Positions 49,249 to 57,704 of a DNA stretch of 64,000 bases are shown piece after piece. The position numbers were made by a program, and so were the translations under genes. Below the pieces are notes generated by a model. The model did no database searches. It was not told the origin of the DNA and saw only the letters and a list, made by a program, of their open reading frames with translations. Numbering within the stretch: position 1 is the stretch's first letter; each line of letters begins with the position of its first letter. Location: assembly GCA_016791105.1 (NCBI GenBank), contig JAEUNM010000104.1:1-64000 (forward strand). The letters are read 5' to 3'. This DNA comes from Rhodocyclaceae bacterium. GTDB lineage: Bacteria > Pseudomonadota > Gammaproteobacteria > Burkholderiales > Rhodocyclaceae.

Positions 49249-49857
49249 TTAAACCCACTTGCGTTTGCGGAAGCCCAGCCCCGCCAGACCGGCGGCAAGC
49301 AGCGCAATGGAGGCCGGCTCAGGGACTCGCTCGGTGTCCGACTGAACACGCAAAACCAGGCCTTCAGGCAAAGTGCCCAGCAAACTGGACATGTCCTGCA
49401 GGGTTCCGTCCTCGAGCATGGATCCAAGAAATGTCGCGGCGGTAGGAATGAGGGACTCCAGGGGGGGGCCGCCTTCGACATCGGAATAGAACGAGATCGT
49501 AAGCCGCTGGCAAATGCCTATGTTTCCGCAGTCAAGGAAAGTGCTGGCCTGAAGCAGTACCAGATCGCTCAATGGTCCGCCGATGGATTCTACAAGCCCG
49601 GCCGCCACAAAAATTCCCGGTGTGACCGGGCTCGGGCTAATGGCCGGGAAATGATACCCGTCTATGGAGGCAGTTTCGGTGCCAGCACTGATGGTCGGGC
49701 TGGAACCAGGACCGGAAGGACCGGTCAGATTGGTATTGATCGTGATCGTAGTACCTTCCGCACCTTCGATGATATCCACGAACGCGGCCGACGCGACCGT
49801 CGCACTTAGCCCGAGCATCATGCCTGCCGCAGCGTGAAGCAGTTTCATTTTTGCCAT
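49249..49857 (-). CDS. PEP-CTERM sorting-domain protein
   Basis: 202 aa. Signal peptide (about 1-24: MKLLHAAAGMMLGLSATVAS, cut before AFVD). A Gly/Ser/Pro/Thr-rich extracellular body with two Cys (CGNIGIC, about 115-121). C-terminal PEP-CTERM signal VPEPASIALLAAGLAGLGFR followed by KRKWV. Such proteins are cleaved and anchored by exosortase and are linked to exopolysaccharide or biofilm matrix. No exosortase gene is in the window. The body has no recognised domain. The gene sits alone between two sets of direct repeats, consistent with a movable or duplicated cassette. Confidence 0.9.
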   Translation of the reverse strand: MAKMKLLHAAAGMMLGLSATVASAAFVDIIEGAEGTTITINTNLTGPSGPGSSPTISAGTETASIDGYHFPAISPSPVTPGIFVAAGLVESIGGPLSDLVLLQASTFLDCGNIGICQRLTISFYSDVEGGPPLESLIPTAATFLGSMLEDGTLQDMSSLLGTLPEGLVLRVQSDTERVPEPASIALLAAGLAGLGFRKRKWV

Positions 49858-50166
49858 CTTTTTCCCCTAATTAAATTTCCGTTGATCTGTCATGTCTTTC
49901 AACTGTTGAAAATGCTAAGCAATTATTGGGCCGGCATTGATTCCTGATTTGAATTCAGGTGGTTGGCGTGGATTGCGGGTTGGCGAATTGGGGTCGATGT
50001 AAAATATTTCGACAAATTGGCTCGCGCGCGGAGTTGCTGGCGTTTATTTGTTGCCTAGGCCGCAAAGGGTTGAAACGACAGGTCAGGGGACCTGGGAGAC
50101 GGGTAAAGGGGGGCGTCCTTAATCCTGACATTGGACGCTGCGCGGGGGGGCGGAGTCAGTGTGCAC

Positions 50167-50220
50167 AAGCCGGTGCATCGTGCGCTTTTGTTGGGGTTCG
50201 CGAGCTCACCCCAACCTACG
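50167..50220. repeat. Short direct repeat bordering the PEP-CTERM gene, 5' side
   Basis: Mate of 49189-49242; hairpin core at 50190-50215. It lies about 310 bp upstream of the PEP-CTERM start. The 628-bp gap 49858-50485 also holds the right long repeat and the nrt terminator; no gene is supported in it. Confidence 0.8.
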
Positions 50221-50222
50221 TG

Positions 50223-50416
50223 TTGGGGTGACGCCAGGAACCCCAACAATTGGGCGGGACGGGGTGCGGGATAAGATACGCAGCTGCCGGTACATTGGGC
50301 GCTTTTGTTGGGGTTCGCGAGCTCACCCCAACCTACGGGCTACGGGCCTACGTGTTACGGGCTTGGGCACGAAAATTTCACCGGGACCGGATCGAATAAT
50401 TCCGGTCTGGCGATTT
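50223..50416. repeat. Long direct repeat, right copy
   Basis: 194 bp, same orientation as 48874-49052, with an extra GGGCTACGGGCCTACG-like insertion near 50335-50350. It contains hairpins at 50222-50247 and 50307-50332. It ends 13 bp before the nrt terminator hairpin. Confidence 0.85.
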
Positions 50417-50428
50417 GGTTGCAAACAA

Positions 50429-50459
50429 AATGGGCAGCGGCCGAAGGCCGCTGCCCATT
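50429..50459 (-). terminator. Rho-independent terminator of the nrt operon
   Basis: A 14-bp near-perfect stem around a GAA loop (GGGCAGCGGCC and its complement at 50432-50442 and 50446-50456). On the minus strand it is followed by TTTTGTTT. It lies 27 bp after the nrtCD stop. Confidence 0.85.
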
Positions 50460-50485
50460 AATGCGCGAACATTCCCGCAGCAAAC

Positions 50486-52246
50486 CTAGTGCTTGCCGCA
50501 GTTCTCCAGGAAATCCAGGAGCTCTTCGCGCAGGCGATAATAGTCCGGATGCTCCAGCAGGGTTTTGCGGCTGCGCGGGCGCGGCAGGTCGATTTCCAGC
50601 ACCTTGCCTACCTTGGCGTTGGGGCCGTTGGTCATCATGACCACGCGGTCCGCCAGCAGGATGGCTTCGTCCACGTCGTGGGTGACCATCATGGCGGTCA
50701 GTTGCGCGCGGCTCCACACTTCCATGAGCACTTCCTGCAGATCCCAGCGGGTGAGCGAATCGAGCATGCCGAATGGTTCGTCCAGCAGCAGCATTTTGGG
50801 CGACAGCGCAAACGCGCGCGCGATGCCCACGCGCTGCTTCATGCCGTTGGACAGGTCGTGGGCCTTGCGCTGCATCGCGTCGGCGAGGCCGACGCGGTTC
50901 AGATAGTGCGTCACGATACGGTCGCGCTCATCCGGCTTGGCGTGCGGATAGACCTGTTCCACGCCCAGGGCCACGTTTTCGTAAGCGCTGAGCCAGGGCA
51001 CCAGGCTGGGCGCCTGGAACACGATGCCGCGGTCCGGTCCGGCCACCGCCACTTCGCGCCCGGCCAGCAGGATGGCGCCTTCGCTTACTTCGTTGAGGCC
51101 TGCCATCATGGACAGCACGGTGGATTTGCCGCAGCCGGAGTGGCCGATCACCGATATGAATTCGCCCTTGCGGATGCGCAGGTCGAAGCCGTCGACCACT
51201 TTGATCGGCCCTTTTTTGGACGGATAGATTTTGGAAATGCGCGAAAACTCGACATAGCGCTCCGGGTCGGTGTGTATGGGCGGCTTGCGGATCACGCCGC
51301 GATCGGCGAGCTGCGCCTGGTATTCGGCGCTGGTATTGGGCAGTACGCTGGGCAGGGCGATCACTTTGGCGGATTGCTCGCCGGCCTGCTGCATGCCCAC
51401 CCGCATCAGATATTCCGTTACATTTTTGCGGATGCGCTTGAATTCGGGCGAGTGGTTCATTTGCGTGCGGTCGCGCGGCCGCGGCAGATCGACCACGAAT
51501 TCCGGCCCGAAGGTGGCGCCCGGCCCCGGGTTGAGCGGAATGATGCGGTCGGCCATGATGATGCCTTCGTCCACGTCATTGGTGATGAGGACGACGGTTT
51601 TTTTCTCCTGGCTCCAGATGCGGATAATTTCGTCCTGCAGGTTGGAGCGGGTGAGCGCGTCCAGCGCCGACAGCGGTTCGTCCAGCAGCAGAATTTCCGG
51701 ACTTGCGGCCAGCGCGCGCGCCACCGACACGCGCTGGCGCATGCCGCCGGATAGTTCCGACGGACGTTTGTCCATGGCCGGCGTCAGATTCACCATGGCG
51801 ACGTATTTTTCGACGCGCGCGGCGCGTTCGGCGGCCGGCGCATCCTTGAATACCTGGTCGACCGCCAGCGCGACGTTTTGCCGCACCGTCATCCAGGGCA
51901 TGAGCGAATAACTCTGGAACACCACGCCGCGGTCCGGGCCGGGGCCGGTGACCGGCTTGCCGCGCAGCGACACCTCACCCTGGTCGGGCTGGATGAGCCC
52001 CGAAATGAGCGATATGAGCGTGGTTTTGCCGCTGCCCGAAAAACCCACGATGGCGACGAATTCACCTTCGCGGATTTGCAGGTTCATGTCCTTCAGTACG
52101 GAATTGTCGCCATAGCTTTTGGACAGATTGCGCAGTTCCAGGAAGGGGGCGTCGATCGCCGCGAGCGGCGGCCGGGCGACCGCGATGCCTGGCGCCGAGC
52201 TGACGCCCAGGCTGGCCGCGACCGATTTCATCGATAGAAAGTTCAT
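50486..52246 (-). CDS. nrtCD: Nitrate ABC transporter, fused double ATPase (NrtC/NrtD-like)
   Basis: 586 aa: two ABC ATPase domains in one chain. Domain 1: Walker [10 protein letters not shown] (68-76), signature LSGGMRQR (165-172), Walker B LLLDE (186-190). Domain 2: Walker [10 protein letters not shown] (368-376), signature LSNGMKQR (465-472), Walker B LLLDE (486-490). The H-loop His is normal in domain 2 (H523 in VTHDVDEA), but domain 1 has Asn at the same place (N223 in ITNDVDEG), so it probably hydrolyses ATP poorly. Cyanobacteria use two separate genes, nrtC and nrtD, with a solute-binding domain on NrtC; that domain is absent here. It ends the nrt operon, followed by a terminator. Confidence 0.92.
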   Translation of the reverse strand: MNFLSMKSVAASLGVSSAPGIAVARPPLAAIDAPFLELRNLSKSYGDNSVLKDMNLQIREGEFVAIVGFSGSGKTTLISLISGLIQPDQGEVSLRGKPVTGPGPDRGVVFQSYSLMPWMTVRQNVALAVDQVFKDAPAAERAARVEKYVAMVNLTPAMDKRPSELSGGMRQRVSVARALAASPEILLLDEPLSALDALTRSNLQDEIIRIWSQEKKTVVLITNDVDEGIIMADRIIPLNPGPGATFGPEFVVDLPRPRDRTQMNHSPEFKRIRKNVTEYLMRVGMQQAGEQSAKVIALPSVLPNTSAEYQAQLADRGVIRKPPIHTDPERYVEFSRISKIYPSKKGPIKVVDGFDLRIRKGEFISVIGHSGCGKSTVLSMMAGLNEVSEGAILLAGREVAVAGPDRGIVFQAPSLVPWLSAYENVALGVEQVYPHAKPDERDRIVTHYLNRVGLADAMQRKAHDLSNGMKQRVGIARAFALSPKMLLLDEPFGMLDSLTRWDLQEVLMEVWSRAQLTAMMVTHDVDEAILLADRVVMMTNGPNAKVGKVLEIDLPRPRSRKTLLEHPDYYRLREELLDFLENCGKH

Positions 52247-52271
52247 GTCGATATCCTTGTGTGCGGGGCAC

Positions 52272-53279
52272 TTATTCGCCGAAGCTCACGAGCTGTTGCA
52301 GCGTGTTCATGATGCGGTCGAGTACGAAGCCGACGAAACCGATGGTGAATACCGCCACCATGATGCGCCCCAGGGAATGCGAGCTGCCGTTCTGGAATTC
52401 ATCCCACACGAATTTGCCCAGACCGGGGTTCTGCGCCAGCATTTCGGCCGCAATCAGCACCATCCAGCCCACGCCCAGGGACAGGCGCAGGCCCGTGAAT
52501 ATGAGCTTGAGGGAGGAGGGCAGAACGATTTTGGTGACTTTGGTCCACCAGGACAGGCGCAGCACCTTGGATACGTTGAGCAAATCCTTGTCTATCGACG
52601 CCACGCCCACGGCGGTGTTGATGAGCGTGGGCCACAGCGAGCAGAGGGTGACGGTAATGGCCGATACGATGAAGGACTTTTCGAAAATCGGGCTGCTGCT
52701 GGTATATACCGCGCTGACCACCAGCGTTACGATGGGCAGCCAGGCGAGCGGCGACACCGGACGGAAAATCTGGATCATGGGGTTCAGTGCGATCTGGAAA
52801 TTGCGCGACAGGCCGCACAATATGCCGAGCGGTATGGCCACCAGGGTGCCGATGGCAAAGCCCGTGAACACCGTATAGAGGCTGGTTACGATCTGGTCGA
52901 AATACGTCGGCTTGCCGGTCCAGGGGCGCACCGACACTTCGGCGGCCGGGTTTTCCGCGCGCGCTTCGGCGACGCGCTTTTCCTGGCGCTCATTAAAGTC
53001 CGCACGTTTCTGGCGCTCGGCATGGTGTTCAGCGACCAGGCCTTGCGCTTCTTCCCACACCTGGGCGGGGCCCGGAATGGCGCCCAGACTGGTCTGCACG
53101 CCGGAGGCCAGGGCGTGCCAGATGGCCAGGAAAATGACGAACGCCAGCACCGGCACGCCGATCTGACGCACGATGTCCTTGAATTGGTCCTTGGGATCTT
53201 CGCCCGCGGCCAGTCGCACAAAGGGGACGAACCACGTAAAGCCCGTCTTGTTCAAAAAATTTGCCGTGGTGTTGAGCAT
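52272..53279 (-). CDS. nrtB: Nitrate ABC transporter permease NrtB
   Basis: 335 aa. An inner-membrane permease with about six core helices plus an N-terminal one. The EAA-type loop is in [22 protein letters not shown] charged insert (about 85-125: [20 protein letters not shown] and following) between the first two helices is longer than in cyanobacterial Nrt[12 protein letters not shown] and [18 protein letters not shown] are typical nitrate/taurine-type permease segments. It lies between nrtA (73 bp) and nrtCD (25 bp). Confidence 0.93.
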   Translation of the reverse strand: MLNTTANFLNKTGFTWFVPFVRLAAGEDPKDQFKDIVRQIGVPVLAFVIFLAIWHALASGVQTSLGAIPGPAQVWEEAQGLVAEHHAERQKRADFNERQEKRVAEARAENPAAEVSVRPWTGKPTYFDQIVTSLYTVFTGFAIGTLVAIPLGILCGLSRNFQIALNPMIQIFRPVSPLAWLPIVTLVVSAVYTSSSPIFEKSFIVSAITVTLCSLWPTLINTAVGVASIDKDLLNVSKVLRLSWWTKVTKIVLPSSLKLIFTGLRLSLGVGWMVLIAAEMLAQNPGLGKFVWDEFQNGSSHSLGRIMVAVFTIGFVGFVLDRIMNTLQQLVSFGE

Positions 53280-53352
53280 GGCGATTCCTTACTATGTTTA
53301 GTGTTGATAAAGCCAGGCGGCGCCGGCACTATGTGGCACGGCGCCGGCCGCC

Positions 53353-54741
53353 TTACTTGACCTGTTCTTTGCCCTTCAGGCCGATTTTCAGGCTGTCTAT
53401 GTAGGCATTGGGTTTGGAGCCGTCATAGCTCACGCCGTCCAGAAAGTCCTTGGTGGCGGGCTTGAAGCCGGTTTCTTTGGCGAAATCGGGGAAATCCGCG
53501 GCTTTCATTTTGCCCTCGGCGATCAGTTCTTTCGCGGCGGCTGCGTAAATGTCCGGGCGATAGACTTTTTTCGCGGTGTCCATGTACCAGGAATCCGGCT
53601 TGAATTCGGCAATCTGGCCCCAGCGGCGCATTTGCGTCAGATACCAGATGGCGTCCGAATAGTAGGGGTAGGTCGCGTTGTAACGGAAGAACACGTTGAA
53701 ATCGGGCACCTTGCGCACGTCGCCCTTTTCGTATTCGAAGGTGCCGGTCATGCTGTTGGCGATCACCTTGTAGTCGGCGCCGACGTAGTTTGAAGCCGAG
53801 ATCATTTTTGCGGCTTCCTGGCGGTTCTTGTCGTTTTCCGCATCCAGCCAGTAGGCGGCGCGAATGAGCGCCTTCACCACCGCCTTGTGGGTTTTCGGAT
53901 TTTTGTCGTTCCACTCCTTGGTGACGCCAAACACCTTTTCCGGGTTGTTCTTTTCGATTTCAAAGTCGGTGATGACCGGCGCACCTATGCCCTTGAACAC
54001 CGCCTGCTGGTTCCACGGTTCGCCCACGCAATAGCCGTCTATGGTGCCGGCTTCCATGGTGGCAGGCATTTGCGGCGGCGGGGTGACGGACAGCAGCACG
54101 TCGGCATTGATGTTGCCGGCCGTGTCGCCCTTTAGTGGTGCGTACAGGCCGGGGTGCAGTCCGCCCGAAGCGAGCCAGTAGCGCAGTTCATAGTTGTGCG
54201 TGGAAACCGGGAACACCATGCCCATCTTGAAGGCCTTGCCTTCTTTCTTGTAGTCATCCACGACTGCCTTGAGGTAGTCCGCCTTGATCGGATGCACCGG
54301 CTTGCCGTCCGGACCTTTGGGCAATTTGGCCTTGAGCTTTTCCATGACGGCGTTGGAAACCGTGATGGCATTGCCATTCAGGTCCATCGAAAAAGCCGTG
54401 ATCACTTCCGCCTTGGTGCCGTAGCCTATGGTGGCGCCCAGGGGCTGGCCGGCCAGCATGTGTGCGCCATCCAGTTCGCCGGAAATGACGCGGTCCAGCA
54501 GCACCTTCCAGTTGGCCTGCGCTTCCAGCGTGACGTACAGGCCTTCGTCCTCGAAATAATGCTTTTCGTAAGCCACTGCCAGGGGCGCCATGTCGGTCAG
54601 TTTGATGAAGCCGAATTTGAGGTCCGGCTTTTCGACTTTATCCTTGGCCTGGGCGGCGCCGGCAAACGCGGCGAGGGCCACGGCGGCGGCCAGGGTGCAG
54701 CGGGCGAATCGGCTGTGGGAGCGGGATTGCGTGATCGGCAT
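53353..54741 (-). CDS. nrtA: Nitrate-binding protein NrtA
   Basis: 462 aa. A periplasmic solute-binding protein for nitrate (or nitrite). It has a Sec signal peptide cut after AGAAQA (about residue 32). The CmpA/NrtA fold is indicated by [55 protein letters not shown] and [20 protein letters not shown]. No lipobox is seen, so it is free in the periplasm. GAGGAG lies 9 nt before the start. It is the first gene after the regulated leader. It is a paralogue of NasS at 55115-56425, which lacks a signal peptide. Confidence 0.95.
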   Translation of the reverse strand: MPITQSRSHSRFARCTLAAAVALAAFAGAAQAKDKVEKPDLKFGFIKLTDMAPLAVAYEKHYFEDEGLYVTLEAQANWKVLLDRVISGELDGAHMLAGQPLGATIGYGTKAEVITAFSMDLNGNAITVSNAVMEKLKAKLPKGPDGKPVHPIKADYLKAVVDDYKKEGKAFKMGMVFPVSTHNYELRYWLASGGLHPGLYAPLKGDTAGNINADVLLSVTPPPQMPATMEAGTIDGYCVGEPWNQQAVFKGIGAPVITDFEIEKNNPEKVFGVTKEWNDKNPKTHKAVVKALIRAAYWLDAENDKNRQEAAKMISASNYVGADYKVIANSMTGTFEYEKGDVRKVPDFNVFFRYNATYPYYSDAIWYLTQMRRWGQIAEFKPDSWYMDTAKKVYRPDIYAAAAKELIAEGKMKAADFPDFAKETGFKPATKDFLDGVSYDGSKPNAYIDSLKIGLKGKEQVK

Positions 54742-54785
54742 TTGGAAATCTCCTCGTAAATTTAAAAAGCGGCTGGCTCGCGGCG

Positions 54786-54835
54786 AAAAAAAGCGCCCAC
54801 GCAGCCGGTTCGATTAAACCGACTAACGTGGACGC
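54786..54835 (-). terminator. Leader terminator (attenuator) of nrtA
   Basis: On the minus strand GCGTCCACG (54835-54827) pairs with CGTGGGCGC, continued inward by AGTCGGTT/AACCGGCT around a TAATCG loop, then seven Ts (54792-54786). The hairpin is 17-18 bp with two or three G-T pairs and one bulge. It lies 44 bp before the nrtA start, so transcription would stop before the operon unless antiterminated. Confidence 0.85.
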
Positions 54836-54846
54836 CTTTGTCCGTC

Positions 54847-54904
54847 GTGACCCAACCGCGGGTCACAGTGCGAAATATTTACCTGGGGCTTCTGAACGAA
54901 GCCC
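54847..54904 (-). promoter_or_regulatory. Paired leader hairpins, probable NasT (ANTAR) target
   Basis: Minus strand: hairpin 1 GGGCTTC-GTTCA-GAAGCCC (54904-54886) and hairpin 2 GTGACCC-GCGGTT-GGGTCAC (54866-54847), both perfect 7-bp stems, 19 nt apart, just before the terminator. ANTAR proteins bind two neighbouring hairpins with hexaloops carrying A1 and G4. Hairpin 2 has a hexaloop with G4 but not A1, and hairpin 1 has a 5-nt loop, so the match is by architecture more than by sequence. Confidence 0.6.
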
Positions 54905-54957
54905 TATGCGCCGGCACCCGCCATTGAATGTCTGCGCGCTTGGTTCATTGCTTATTA

Positions 54958-54973
54958 AGCAATCGCCATGCCA
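54958..54973 (-). promoter_or_regulatory. Sigma-54 promoter of the nrt leader
   Basis: TGGCATG-GCGA-TTGCT on the minus strand fits the -24/-12 consensus TGGCACG-N4-TTGCW with the invariant GG-N10-GC. Transcription would start near 54947, giving a leader of about 205 nt. The 17-bp palindrome ATTGCTTA-A-TAAGCAAT (54963-54947) overlaps the -12 box and start. Confidence 0.75.
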
Positions 54974-55066
54974 GGGTCGGTGCAGTCGCAATTCTTGCGG
55001 ATTACTGGCACATGAGGGGCGGCGCGCACAAGTGCGGCGCATGCTTCGGCAGCCGCCGGCGCGCTC

Positions 55067-55083
55067 TGCACCGTGGCAGTGCG
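55067..55083 (-). promoter_or_regulatory. NtrC-like enhancer site
   Basis: CGCACT-GCCAC-GGTGCA on the minus strand; the NtrC consensus is TGCACC-N5-GGTGCA, so one half is perfect and the other matches 4 of 6. It lies about 125 bp upstream of the predicted start, a usual enhancer distance. A lone GGTGCA half-site is at 54979-54984. Confidence 0.5.
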
Positions 55084-55114
55084 CAGGCGGCTGGTCGGTA
55101 AGAAGAAGCGAGGC

Positions 55115-56425
55115 TCAGATTTTTTCGTGTAGCGCAGCCATGTGCATGGCATGCACCGGAATGTTGCGCGACAGATCGCCGGGATGGTCGGGATCGAAAT
55201 TTGCGCCGTCGAAAAAGCGGTCCGCACCCATTTCGAGCTGTCTGCCGCCGCCCGCGATGGACCAGGCGCCGGCGTGCAGTCCTTCGGATTTGTAATCCAC
55301 ATCCGGCACCGGCAGGCCCAGGTCGGCCGCGGCGGCGCGGTAAATGTCGGTGCGATAGACGCTTTCGGCGATTTGCCGCAAGTCCTGCTGCGCGTCGATT
55401 TGTCCCCAGCGTACCATTTGTGCGAGCAGCCACAGGGCGTGCGAACGCCAGGGAAAATTCGCGCAGTAACGGTGGAATACGTTGAAATCGGTCATTTTTA
55501 CCGGCGCTTCGTCGTGCGCGTAGCGCCAGGTGCCGGTCATCGAGTGCGCCACTACCTCTGCCGGGGCATGCACGTATTCGCGCCGCGCAATCAGATGCAC
55601 GACTTCGGCGCGATTTTCCGCGGCATCCATCCAGCGCGCCGCCTGCAGCAGGGCGCGCAACAGGGCGCGGTGGGTATTGGGATGCGCCTCGGCCCAGGCG
55701 CGGGTTACGCCGAATACCTTTTCCGGGGCGTTGTTCCACAATTCGTAGCCGGTGACCACCACGTGGCCTATGCCCAGTTCCACCGCCTGCTGGTTCCACG
55801 GCTCGCCCACGCAATAGCCGACGATGGCGCGCGAAGCCAGGTTATCCACCATTTGCGGCGGCGGCAGCACAACCAGGCGTAGATCGCGGTCCGGATCTAT
55901 GCCGGCCGATGCCATCCAGTAGCGCAGCTGGTAGTTGTGCATCGATACCGGGAACACCATCGCGAAGGTCATGGGCGGGCGCCCGGCGGCGCGGTCCTCG
56001 TCTATCACCTTGCGCAGCGCGGTGGCCGCAATGGGCCGTTGTTGCATGGCCTGCGGGTCGGCTTTCTGCATGCGCGCGTACAACTCGTTGGAAACGGTGA
56101 TGGCGTTGCCATTCAGGTCCATGGAAAACGCCGTCACCATGGCTTTTTGCGCGCCGGCCAGGCCCAGCGTGGCGGCGATGGGCATGCCCGCCAGCATGTG
56201 TGCGCCATCCAGCTCGCCGAGCACCACCTTGTCGCGGATATTGGCCCAGGACGGCTCGCGGGACAGCGATACGTCCAGGCCCTGCTGCGCGAAATAGCCC
56301 ATTTCTTTGGCCACTACCAGCGGTGCGCAATCGGTGAGTGGAATGATGCCCAGGCGCAGCCGGGTTTTTTCCAGGCCGCTGCCGCCGGTGGGCTGTGGCT
56401 CGTCCGCGTATTCAAATTGGGTCAT
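55115..56425 (-). CDS. nasS: NasS-type nitrate sensor (NrtA-like, cytoplasmic)
   Basis: 436 aa from ATG 56425 (MTQFEYADEPQPTGGSGLEK). It resembles NrtA along its length ([60 protein letters not shown]) but has no signal peptide, as in NasS proteins. In NasS-NasT systems NasS holds the antiterminator NasT and releases it when nitrate or nitrite binds. The neighbouring ANTAR gene and the leader with a terminator make this role very likely. It lies 142 bp after nasT. Confidence 0.88.
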   Translation of the reverse strand: MTQFEYADEPQPTGGSGLEKTRLRLGIIPLTDCAPLVVAKEMGYFAQQGLDVSLSREPSWANIRDKVVLGELDGAHMLAGMPIAATLGLAGAQKAMVTAFSMDLNGNAITVSNELYARMQKADPQAMQQRPIAATALRKVIDEDRAAGRPPMTFAMVFPVSMHNYQLRYWMASAGIDPDRDLRLVVLPPPQMVDNLASRAIVGYCVGEPWNQQAVELGIGHVVVTGYELWNNAPEKVFGVTRAWAEAHPNTHRALLRALLQAARWMDAAENRAEVVHLIARREYVHAPAEVVAHSMTGTWRYAHDEAPVKMTDFNVFHRYCANFPWRSHALWLLAQMVRWGQIDAQQDLRQIAESVYRTDIYRAAAADLGLPVPDVDYKSEGLHAGAWSIAGGGRQLEMGADRFFDGANFDPDHPGDLSRNIPVHAMHMAALHEKI

Positions 56426-56567
56426 GTCGATGTTCCTGATTGCGCGCGGCCTGCCGGCGTGCCCGGCGAGGGGCCGAGGGGTGCGCGCGCGTGCAACAAA
56501 AAGCCAAGCCAGAAGCGTGCCAAACACGCTATCGGTGCAGCCTTGCCGCACGCGGCGGACCTGGCCT

Positions 56568-57143
56568 TCATAACAGCAGGGCGGCGCTATCCAGCACGCC
56601 CTGGGCAATATCGACGATGCGCTTGCCGCGTTCCATGGCGAGCTTGCGCAAGGCGTGGTAGGCGGCGTCCTCTTCCATGCCCTTGGTTTTCATCAGCACG
56701 CCTTTGGCGCGTTCGATGACCACCCGCTCGGCCAGCTTGCGCGATGCTTCGTCGCGCTCCTGGCGGAGCTTCTGGAATTGCTCGAACTGCACCAGCGCCA
56801 CTTCGACGATGGACGCCAGCTTTTCCGGCGCCACCGTTTCGGCGACGTAGGCGGCGACCCCGGCGCGCAGCGCGCTGCGTATCACGGCCGCGTCGCGCTC
56901 GCGCGAAAACAGCAGCACGGGGCGCGGGTTGGCGCGATTGAGCGTGGCCAAATGTTCGAGGGTGTCGCGGCTGGGCGATTCGGTGTCGATCAGAATGACA
57001 TCCGGCGCCACGGTTTCGACCTGCTGGGCAAGATCGATCGCGCTGGGAAGTACGGCCGCGACCTGGTAGCCCGCGCGTATCAGTCCTACCCCTATTTCGC
57101 TGGCACGCTCGCGCGATTCATCGACAACGAGAATTTTCAGCAT
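56568..57143 (-). CDS. nasT: NasT-type ANTAR antiterminator
   Basis: 191 aa from ATG 57143 (MLKILVVDESRERASEIGVG). Receiver-like domain (1-120) with Asp in DVILIDTESPSRD. A coiled linker follows, then the ANTAR RNA-binding domain (about 135-188): AERVVIERAKGVLMKTKGME, AYHALRKLAMERGKRIVDIA, a strong match. ANTAR proteins bind paired hairpins in nascent RNA and prevent terminator formation. The likely target is the nrtA leader (54786-54904). Gene order here is nasT then nasS, the reverse of the common order. Confidence 0.9.
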   Translation of the reverse strand: MLKILVVDESRERASEIGVGLIRAGYQVAAVLPSAIDLAQQVETVAPDVILIDTESPSRDTLEHLATLNRANPRPVLLFSRERDAAVIRSALRAGVAAYVAETVAPEKLASIVEVALVQFEQFQKLRQERDEASRKLAERVVIERAKGVLMKTKGMEEDAAYHALRKLAMERGKRIVDIAQGVLDSAALLL

Positions 57144-57704
57144 GTTCGGGCTGTGATTGCATTTCCTGGATGCAAGCAGAAAGCGTGCCAACAATTCGAG
57201 GCCTTCCTTTGAGCGCACGGGCATGCAGTTGCCCATGACCAGAAGGGCGCGTGCTATGGCGCGTGAGAACTCGGGTAAACGAGCGTGGCCGTGGTGCCAT
57301 CGTCGGCGCCGACGCCGACGCTACATGGATCAATGAAGAAATCGATACCGAGTCCCAGGAGAAATTCGAGGAAGGAATCGGCAAAACACTGTATTGGGGC
57401 GTAGTCTGCACACCCCGCAGGGGCTAAACCGAGTTGGCCCGGCGTCACCTCGTGCGACGTCTAAAGTCGTTCGGCGCAGCCCTGTACATCCTCTGTTCTG
57501 GTTCGATTTGAGGGGTGCCCAGTTCAAAACATGTGCTTGCGCGCAGCGTGCGCATGCGGGTCACAGGCTGATTCAGCCTCGCCGTAACATTGAATTGTGT
57601 GAATCATTAACCGAATAATTGCTATCTAACGCGAACATGGTTGTTGTCGTCTACCACGAAGTGCAGGCAAAGACGGGTGCAGGTGATAGGGGGCGTAAAT
57701 CGGA
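57144..57704. other. 561-bp stretch upstream of nasT
   Basis: No gene is supported; small frames of 60-97 codons on the minus strand have no domain. It must carry the nasT promoter, which I could not define. A lower-GC zone lies at 57590-57700. Confidence 0.45.

Noticed and set aside
48874-50416. CRISPR array
   Set aside because: Repeat spacing is irregular, repeats are long and palindromic mosaics, and no cas genes are present.
50489-51754. 421-codon plus-strand frame
   Set aside because: Antisense to nrtCD with both Walker motifs on the real strand.
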